A stretch of DNA of 64,000 nt from Pseudomonas sp. B21-048 (GTDB lineage: Bacteria; Pseudomonadota; Gammaproteobacteria; Pseudomonadales; Pseudomonadaceae), in contig NZ_CP087168.1 of NCBI RefSeq assembly GCF_024748615.1, forward strand, positions 4,340,001 to 4,404,000. Direction: 5' to 3'. The notes under the pieces are model-generated. The model was not told where the DNA came from, ran no database searches, and was given only the letters and a program-made list of their open reading frames with translations. Made by a program: the position numbers and the translations under genes. Shown piece by piece: positions 58,518 through 64,000 of the stretch. Every line of letters starts with the position of its first letter. The first letter of the stretch is position 1.

Positions 58518-58994
58518 TTACCTGGAATCGCGGTGTTCGAACTCGCCTTCGATCACATTGGGCTCACGGCCCAGTGGTTGCTGCGGAGCAGGACCGCCCC
58601 GTGGCCGAAGGTCATCGGCGAACGCGCGCTGACGCATCGCTTGTTCCTCGGCGCGCTGGCGCATTTTGTCGGCCAGCAGTCGACGAGAGATCGGCAGCAG
58701 CATGATCAACCCCAGCACGTCGGTGACGAAGCCCGGCAAAATCAACAGACCGCCCGCCAGGGCCAGCATCAGGCCTTCTAGCATGGTCTGAGCCGGCAGC
58801 TCGCCGCGGTTCAGGCTTTCACGGGCGCGCAGCGCAGTGGCCAGACCGGCGATGCGCAGCACGAACACGCCGAGCATCGAGCCGAGAATGATCAGCAGCA
58901 GGGCCGGGAAAAACCCGATCGCCCCGCTAACCTTGACGAATACGAACAGCTCCAACACCGGGAACAGCACAAAGAGCAACAAAAAAGGGCGCAT
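58518..58994 (-). CDS. fxsA: FxsA-family cytoplasmic membrane protein
   Basis: A 158-residue membrane protein with three to four hydrophobic helices in the first 110 residues (RPFLLLFVLFPVLELFVFVKV; FFPALLLIILGSMLGVFVL; LILPGFVTDVLGLIMLLP) and a charged C-terminal tail. FxsA is known in E. coli for suppressing F-exclusion of phage T7. It sits upstream of groES as in P. aeruginosa. The start follows GAGGAACC. Confidence 0.88.
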   Translation of the reverse strand: MRPFLLLFVLFPVLELFVFVKVSGAIGFFPALLLIILGSMLGVFVLRIAGLATALRARESLNRGELPAQTMLEGLMLALAGGLLILPGFVTDVLGLIMLLPISRRLLADKMRQRAEEQAMRQRAFADDLRPRGGPAPQQPLGREPNVIEGEFEHRDSR

Positions 58995-59060
58995 CAAATG
59001 GTTCCTCAACGCAAGAATGCCTTGCCAGTCTTCCCTAGATGACGTCGCCGTTTCGTGAAT

Positions 59061-59792
59061 TCAAGCGTCGACCACTTCATTTTTCGGCCAATGCTCGGCG
59101 TGAGCCAGGAAAACCAAGGCTTCCCGGACTTGTGTCGGCGTATTACAAGGCGTTTGAAACGGTAGCCAGTAGAGCCCCTGACCGATGCGCAAGTGCATGC
59201 CTTCGGTGTCGATACCAGCCAATTGCGCCGGCGCGGTTTTCGGCAGACCCGCCAGCTCGACATAATGAGCGATGGCTTTGGCGTGATCGGCATTCATGTG
59301 CTCGACCATGCTTGCTTCGGCCTTGCCGGCGAACGGGTTGGCGAGGGTCAGGTGATCGACCCAGTGGATCGCGCCGAAGCCGCCAATGTAGCGGTGACGT
59401 ACCTCGTTGAGCACCCAGAAATCGAAATCATGGGCCTTGTGATAATTCTGCGAATCCGGGAAATAGCGGTAGTAACGCTCGGCAGCCGCTTCGATGGCAG
59501 CGGTGTCTTGAAGCTTTTCCGCTTCGGCGAGGTAAGTCAGGCGACCAACGGCTTGTATGTCTTCAGCCTCGCGCTCACCCACCAGCAGCGAGCATTTCGG
59601 ATCCTTCTGCAGGTTATGAGTGTGCTGAGCGATGCGGCTGATAAGGATCAGCGGCCGACCCTGTTCATCCAGACAGTACGGCACCACGGAGCCAAACGGG
59701 AAACCGGGCATCGCTTTAGAGTGCGTCGAGAGCACTCCACGGTATTCCTTGAGAAGCAATTCTCGGGCATGCTTAGCCACTACAACGCTCAA
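59061..59792 (-). CDS. HugZ-family / pyridoxamine-phosphate-oxidase-like protein with DUF2470
   Basis: A 243-residue protein: FMN-binding split-barrel (about residues 5-150; GFPFGSVVPYCLDEQGRPLILIS, DPKCSLLVGE, RYYRYFPDSQNY) fused to a C-terminal DUF2470 domain (about 160-240; SMVEHMNADHAKAIAHYVELAG). HugZ-type relatives degrade heme, but others have different flavin-linked roles. The start is TTG, 7 bases after AAGGAG; no ATG fits. It is divergent from the SDR gene. Confidence 0.8.
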   Translation of the reverse strand: MSVVVAKHARELLLKEYRGVLSTHSKAMPGFPFGSVVPYCLDEQGRPLILISRIAQHTHNLQKDPKCSLLVGEREAEDIQAVGRLTYLAEAEKLQDTAAIEAAAERYYRYFPDSQNYHKAHDFDFWVLNEVRHRYIGGFGAIHWVDHLTLANPFAGKAEASMVEHMNADHAKAIAHYVELAGLPKTAPAQLAGIDTEGMHLRIGQGLYWLPFQTPCNTPTQVREALVFLAHAEHWPKNEVVDA

Positions 59793-59955
59793 TTTATGAC
59801 TCCTTATTTAGAATCCGTCAAAAACGGACAGGCGCCTTGGTAAAAGTTTCAGTACACCATAGGGCAGTTCTCATGTGCAGCCAGGCCACCATCCGGCTCA
59901 GATCGAGAGGCCCTCTAGAAGGAAAACCACTGCGATCTGCTATGGAGCTATGCGA

Positions 59956-60714
59956 ATGCAACTCACTGACAAAGTAATCATTATCACCGGCGGTTGCCAG
60001 GGTTTAGGCCGTTCCATGGCCGAGTATCTCGCCGGCAAAGGCGCGAAGCTGGCGCTGGTGGACCTGAACCAGGAAAAACTCGACGCCGCCGTCGCGGCTT
60101 GCAAGGCCAAGGGTGTCGAGGCCCGCGCCTACTTGTGCAACGTCGCCGATGAAGAACAAGTGACCCACATGGTCGCCCAGGTGGCCGACGATTTCGGCGC
60201 GATCCATGGCCTGATCAACAATGCCGGCATTCTGCGCGACGGCCTGCTGCTGAAGGTCAAGGACGGCGAAATGACCAAGATGAGCCTGGCCCAATGGCAG
60301 GCGGTGATCGACGTCAATCTGACCGGCGTGTTCCTGTGCACCCGTGAAGTCGCGGCAAAAATGGTCGAGCTGCAAAACATCGGCGCGATCATCAATATCT
60401 CGTCGATTTCGCGCGCCGGCAACGTTGGTCAGACCAACTACTCCGCCGCCAAGGCCGGTGTCGCTGCGGCGACCGTGACCTGGGCCAAGGAACTGGCACG
60501 TTACGGCATTCGCGTGGCGGGCATTGCGCCGGGTTTCATCGAAACCGAGATGACGCTGAGCATGAAGCCCGAAGCGCTGGAGAAAATGACGTCGGGGATT
60601 CCGCTCAAGCGCATGGGCAAACCCGAAGAGATCGCCCAGTCGGCGGCTTACATTTTCGAGAACGACTACTACACCGGTCGGATTCTGGAACTGGATGGCG
60701 GGTTGCGGATTTAA
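59956..60714 (+). CDS. Short-chain dehydrogenase/reductase
   Basis: A 252-residue classical SDR. Cofactor motif is [12 protein letters not shown] (TGxxxGxG), followed by NNAG and the catalytic Ser-Tyr-Lys ([20 protein letters not shown]). The C-terminus [12 protein letters not shown] is FabG-like. It probably reduces a 3-oxoacyl or other ketone with NAD(P)H; substrate not known. The second ATG is preferred: GGAG lies 8 bases before it but only 2 before the first. Its place after the groESL block matches P. aeruginosa PA4389. Confidence 0.85.
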   Translation: MQLTDKVIIITGGCQGLGRSMAEYLAGKGAKLALVDLNQEKLDAAVAACKAKGVEARAYLCNVADEEQVTHMVAQVADDFGAIHGLINNAGILRDGLLLKVKDGEMTKMSLAQWQAVIDVNLTGVFLCTREVAAKMVELQNIGAIINISSISRAGNVGQTNYSAAKAGVAAATVTWAKELARYGIRVAGIAPGFIETEMTLSMKPEALEKMTSGIPLKRMGKPEEIAQSAAYIFENDYYTGRILELDGGLRI

Positions 60715-60753
60715 GGTTGGCACCGAACCTGTGGCTAGCATGAGCATGCTCTC

Positions 60754-60887
60754 TGTGGCGAGGGAGCTTGCTCCCGCTCGGCTGCGCAGCAGTCGTAAAA
60801 ACCGTCAACCGAGTTTCACCTGATAAACCGCGGTTGCTGATTTTAGGGCGGCTTCGCCACCCAGCGGGAGCAAGCTCCCTCGCCACA
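60754..60887. repeat. Composite REP-like repeat pair (S6)
   Basis: TGTGGCGAGGGAGCTTGCTCCCGCT on the left and AGCGGGAGCAAGCTCCCTCGCCACA on the right form a long inverted pair around about 85 bases, with a further GGCGGCTTCGCCACC hairpin in the centre. It lies between convergent genes. Confidence 0.8.
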
Positions 60888-60912
60888 AAAGCGAAGCTTG
60901 CCCCTTGCCCAA

Positions 60913-62007
60913 TCAATCGTCGCTGACGGTGATGTTCGGCATCGCCGGCGTTGCTGCTTCCTGCAACACAATCCGCGCGCCGACATGGCGGGCCAGCTCC
61001 TGGTAAACCATCGCAATCTGGCTGTCGGGCTCGGCGATCACCGTTGGCTTGCCGCCATCGGCCTGTTCGCGAATCAGCATCGACAGTGGCAGCGATGCCA
61101 ACAGTTCGACACCGTACTGGTTGGCCAGCTTCACACCGCCGCCCTCACCGAACAGATGCTCGGCATGCCCGCAGTTGGAGCAGATGTGCACGGCCATGTT
61201 TTCCACCACGCCCAGCACCGGTATGTTGACCTTACGGAACATCTCCACGCCCTTGCGCGCGTCCAGCAAGGCCAGATCCTGCGGAGTGGTCACGATCACC
61301 GCACCGGCCACCGGGACTTTCTGCGCCAGGGTCAGCTGGATATCACCGGTGCCTGGCGGCATGTCGATAACCAGGTAATCCAGGTCGCCCCAGGCCGTTT
61401 GCGTGACCAACTGCAACAAAGCGCCGGAAACCATCGGCCCACGCCAGACCATCGGCGTGTTGTCGTCGGTCAGGAACGCCATGGACATCACTTCAACACC
61501 ATGGGACTCAATCGGAATGAACCACTTCTGATCCTTGACCTGTGGTCGGGTACCTTCGGGGATGCCGAACATGATGCCTTGGCTCGGGCCATAGATGTCC
61601 GCGTCGAGAATCCCGACCTTGGCACCTTCACGGGCCAGGGCCAACGCGAGATTGGCAGCGGTAGTGGACTTGCCCACACCGCCCTTGCCGGACGCCACGG
61701 CCACGACGTTCTTGACGTTGGCCAGGCCCGGAATCTGTGCCTGAGCCTTGTGCGCGGCGATTACGCTGGTGATCTCGACGCGCGCGGTGACAACGCCGTC
61801 CAGGCCTTCAATGGCCAGTTGCAGCAACTGCGCCCAGCCGCTCTTGAACAGACCGGCGGCGTAACCCAGTTCCAGCTGGACGCTGACGCGATCACCCTGG
61901 ATATCGATGCTGCGCACACACCCGGCGCTGACAGGGTCCTGGTTCAGGTAAGGGTCGGTGTATTGGCGAAGGACGGCTTCCACCGCTGCGCGATTGACGG
62001 CGCTCAT
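60913..62007 (-). CDS. apbC: Mrp/ApbC iron-sulfur carrier ATPase
   Basis: A 364-residue cytoplasmic protein that assembles and transfers [4Fe-4S] clusters. An N-terminal MIP18-like domain (about residues 1-85) precedes the deviant Walker A SGKGGVGKST, DADIYGPSQ and the conserved DYLVIDMPPGTGD. The cluster CxxC is in VHICSNCGHAEHLFG. It is divergent from metG, a very common arrangement. The start is the ATG at 62007. Confidence 0.94.
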   Translation of the reverse strand: MSAVNRAAVEAVLRQYTDPYLNQDPVSAGCVRSIDIQGDRVSVQLELGYAAGLFKSGWAQLLQLAIEGLDGVVTARVEITSVIAAHKAQAQIPGLANVKNVVAVASGKGGVGKSTTAANLALALAREGAKVGILDADIYGPSQGIMFGIPEGTRPQVKDQKWFIPIESHGVEVMSMAFLTDDNTPMVWRGPMVSGALLQLVTQTAWGDLDYLVIDMPPGTGDIQLTLAQKVPVAGAVIVTTPQDLALLDARKGVEMFRKVNIPVLGVVENMAVHICSNCGHAEHLFGEGGGVKLANQYGVELLASLPLSMLIREQADGGKPTVIAEPDSQIAMVYQELARHVGARIVLQEAATPAMPNITVSDD

Positions 62008-62084
62008 GGGCAACTCCGATAGCAAGACTGGAAAATCAGGCAGGTATCCTACGCCGGACACACATTTGTGGCGAACAGAATACC

Positions 62085-62112
62085 GTGGCGAGCAGGTTTA
62101 CCTGCTCGCCAC
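62085..62112. repeat. Perfect REP-like palindrome (S7)
   Basis: GTGGCGAGCAGGT, TT, ACCTGCTCGCCAC in the apbC-metG divergent gap, 103 bases before metG. Confidence 0.85.
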
Positions 62113-62214
62113 AAAAGCTCTTTTGCAACAATAAGCCTTCAGGTCGCAGGGGTGAAAAATATGCGCCAGCGCTTTATAGTGGCCGACCTCCGTTTCATCA
62201 AGTAGCCGAGCCCC

Positions 62215-64000
62215 ATGTCCGAGCCACGCAAGATCCTCGTCACCAGCGCCCTGCCCTATGCCAATGGTTCGATTCACCTCGGCCATATGCTGGAATACAT
62301 CCAGACCGATATGTGGGTGCGCTTCCAGAAGCATCGCGGTAACCAATGCATTTATGTCTGCGCCGACGACGCCCACGGTTCGGCCATCATGCTGCGCGCG
62401 GAAAAGGAAGGCATCACCCCGGAACAACTGATCGCCAACGTCCAGGCTGAACACAGCGCCGACTTTGCCGAGTTCCTGGTGGACTTCGACAACTTCCACT
62501 CCACTCACGCTGAAGAAAACCGTGAGCTGTCGAGCCAGATCTACCTGAAGCTGCGCGACGCCGGGCACATCGCCACGCGCTCGATCACCCAGTACTTCGA
62601 CCCGGAAAAGAAAATGTTCCTGGCCGACCGCTTCATCAAGGGCACCTGCCCGAAATGCGGCACCGAAGACCAGTACGGCGACAACTGCGAAAAATGCGGT
62701 GCGACCTACGCTCCCACCGATCTGAAGGATCCGAAGTCGGCGATCTCCGGCGCCACACCGGTGCTCAAGGATTCCCAGCACTTTTTCTTCAAGCTGCCGG
62801 ACTTCCAGGAAATGCTGCAAGCCTGGACTCGCAGCGGCACGTTGCAAGAGGCCGTGGCCAACAAGATCGCCGAATGGCTGGATGCCGGCCTGCAACAGTG
62901 GGACATTTCCCGCGATGCGCCGTATTTCGGCTTCGAGATTCCCGACGAGCCAGGCAAATATTTCTACGTGTGGCTGGATGCGCCAATCGGCTACATGGCC
63001 AGCTTCAGAAACCTTTGCAACCGCACGCCGGAACTGGACTTCGACGCGTTCTGGGGCAAGGATTCCACCGCCGAGCTGTACCATTTCATCGGCAAGGACA
63101 TCGTCAACTTCCACGCCCTGTTCTGGCCAGCCATGCTTGAAGGCGCCGGTTTCCGCAAACCGACCGGCATCAACGTACACGGCTACCTGACCGTCAACGG
63201 CCAGAAAATGTCCAAGTCCCGCGGCACGTTCGTCAAGGCGCGGACTTACCTGGATCACCTGTCGCCGGAATACCTGCGCTACTACTACGCCGCCAAGCTG
63301 AGCCGTGGCGTCGACGACCTGGACCTGAACCTCGAAGACTTCGTGCAGAAGGTCAATTCCGACCTGGTCGGAAAAGTCGTCAACATCGCCAGCCGTTGCG
63401 CCGGTTTCATCCATAAAGGCAACGCCGGCGTGCTGGTGGCCGGTAACGCCGCGCCGGAACTGACCGATGCCTTCCTGGCCGCAGCGCCAAGCATTGCCGA
63501 AGCTTATGAAGCTCGCGACTTTGCCCGCGCCATGCGCGAAATCATGGGCCTGGCCGACCGCGCCAACGCCTGGATCGCCGACAAGGCGCCGTGGTCGCTG
63601 AACAAACAGGAAGGCAAGCAGGATGAAGTGCAGGCCATTTGCGCCTTGGGCATCAACCTGTTCCGCCAACTGGTGATTTTCCTCAAACCGGTACTGCCGC
63701 TGCTGGCCGCCGATGCCGAGGCATTCCTGAACGTCGCACCGCTGACCTGGAACGACCATGCCACCTTGCTCAGCAATCATCAGCTGAACGAATTCAAACC
63801 GTTGATGACTCGCATCGACCCGGTAAAAGTACAAGCCATGACCGACGCCTCGAAAGAAGACCTGACCGCCAGCGCAACCGACACCGGCGAAACTGCACCT
63901 GCGGGCAACGGTGAACTGGCCAAGGATCCGCTGTCGCCAGAGATCGAGTTCGATACCTTCGCTGCCGTAGACCTGCGCGTGGCGCTGATCGTCAAGGCCG
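62215..64000 (+). CDS. metG: Methionyl-tRNA synthetase, 5' part (gene runs off window end)
   Basis: Charges tRNA-Met with methionine. The visible 595 residues include the HIGH box (HLGH, about residue 22), a zinc knuckle ([18 protein letters not shown], about 145-162), KMSKS (about 332) and the anticodon-binding helical domain. After a low-complexity linker (about 545-575) begins the C-terminal tRNA-binding/dimerisation domain ([19 protein letters not shown]), which is cut by the window end. The ATG lies about 10 bases after a poorly matched ribosome-binding site (AAGTAG). Confidence 0.97.
   Translation, partial: MSEPRKILVTSALPYANGSIHLGHMLEYIQTDMWVRFQKHRGNQCIYVCADDAHGSAIMLRAEKEGITPEQLIANVQAEHSADFAEFLVDFDNFHSTHAEENRELSSQIYLKLRDAGHIATRSITQYFDPEKKMFLADRFIKGTCPKCGTEDQYGDNCEKCGATYAPTDLKDPKSAISGATPVLKDSQHFFFKLPDFQEMLQAWTRSGTLQEAVANKIAEWLDAGLQQWDISRDAPYFGFEIPDEPGKYFYVWLDAPIGYMASFRNLCNRTPELDFDAFWGKDSTAELYHFIGKDIVNFHALFWPAMLEGAGFRKPTGINVHGYLTVNGQKMSKSRGTFVKARTYLDHLSPEYLRYYYAAKLSRGVDDLDLNLEDFVQKVNSDLVGKVVNIASRCAGFIHKGNAGVLVAGNAAPELTDAFLAAAPSIAEAYEARDFARAMREIMGLADRANAWIADKAPWSLNKQEGKQDEVQAICALGINLFRQLVIFLKPVLPLLAADAEAFLNVAPLTWNDHATLLSNHQLNEFKPLMTRIDPVKVQAMTDASKEDLTASATDTGETAPAGNGELAKDPLSPEIEFDTFAAVDLRVALIVKA

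Overview
The window is chromosomal DNA of a Pseudomonas of the fluorescens/putida type. The evidence is GC-rich coding sequence, dense gene packing on both strands, two families of short palindromic repeats typical of these genomes, and gene neighbourhoods that match (from memory, not searched) the P. aeruginosa PA4329-PA4333 and PA4363-PA4389 blocks. Examples are pykA, sadC and fumarase; argP, lysE, sodB and bifA; mexVW; colRS; groESL. No tRNA, rRNA, insertion sequence, prophage or CRISPR array was recognised.

Region by region. 1-4.8 kb is core: the 3' end of pyruvate kinase, a 2Fe-2S ferredoxin reductase, a SadC-like diguanylate cyclase, and a class I fumarase with an unusual structured leader. 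4.9-12.2 kb holds an insecticidal-toxin-complex pair, TcB-like then TcC-like. They are coupled by a 1-base overlap, and the TcC ends in an unrecognised ~298-residue cargo domain. 12.2-17 kb holds a MifSR/DctBD-type sensor and sigma-54 activator followed by a KgtP-like transporter with a near-consensus -24/-12 promoter. 17-19.7 kb has a flavin reductase-like protein, two small proteins and an AraC regulator. 19.8-28.2 kb is a catabolic/uptake block: a polyamine-type ABC importer, an aldehyde dehydrogenase, a thiamine-diphosphate decarboxylase resembling AruI, and a divergent LysR regulator. 28.3-36.5 kb holds an atypical metallo-beta-lactamase-fold protein with a divergent LysR, pobR/pobA for 4-hydroxybenzoate, a DHA2 transporter, a coiled-coil membrane protein and an epimerase.

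36.6 kb to the end is mostly core again: argP/argO, sodB, bifA, a probably Fur-controlled imelysin/di-heme oxidase/imelysin/DUF1513 cluster, a mexVW-like RND pair, then the ColRS envelope-stress locus. That locus has a methyltransferase, a WapQ/InaA kinase and a small coupled secreted protein on one side and a PAP2 phosphatase on the other. Both flanking transcription units carry sequences that fit the ColR-box consensus as I remember it. groESL, fxsA, a HugZ-like protein, an SDR dehydrogenase, mrp/apbC and the 5' part of metG close the window.

The items most likely to be new are the TcC cargo domain, the hairpins in the fumarase leader, the metallo-hydrolase with an altered metal motif, and the small secreted protein coupled to the ColRS-linked operon. 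Start codons were chosen mainly from ribosome-binding-site spacing and operon overlaps. Family names rest on motif recognition, without database searches.
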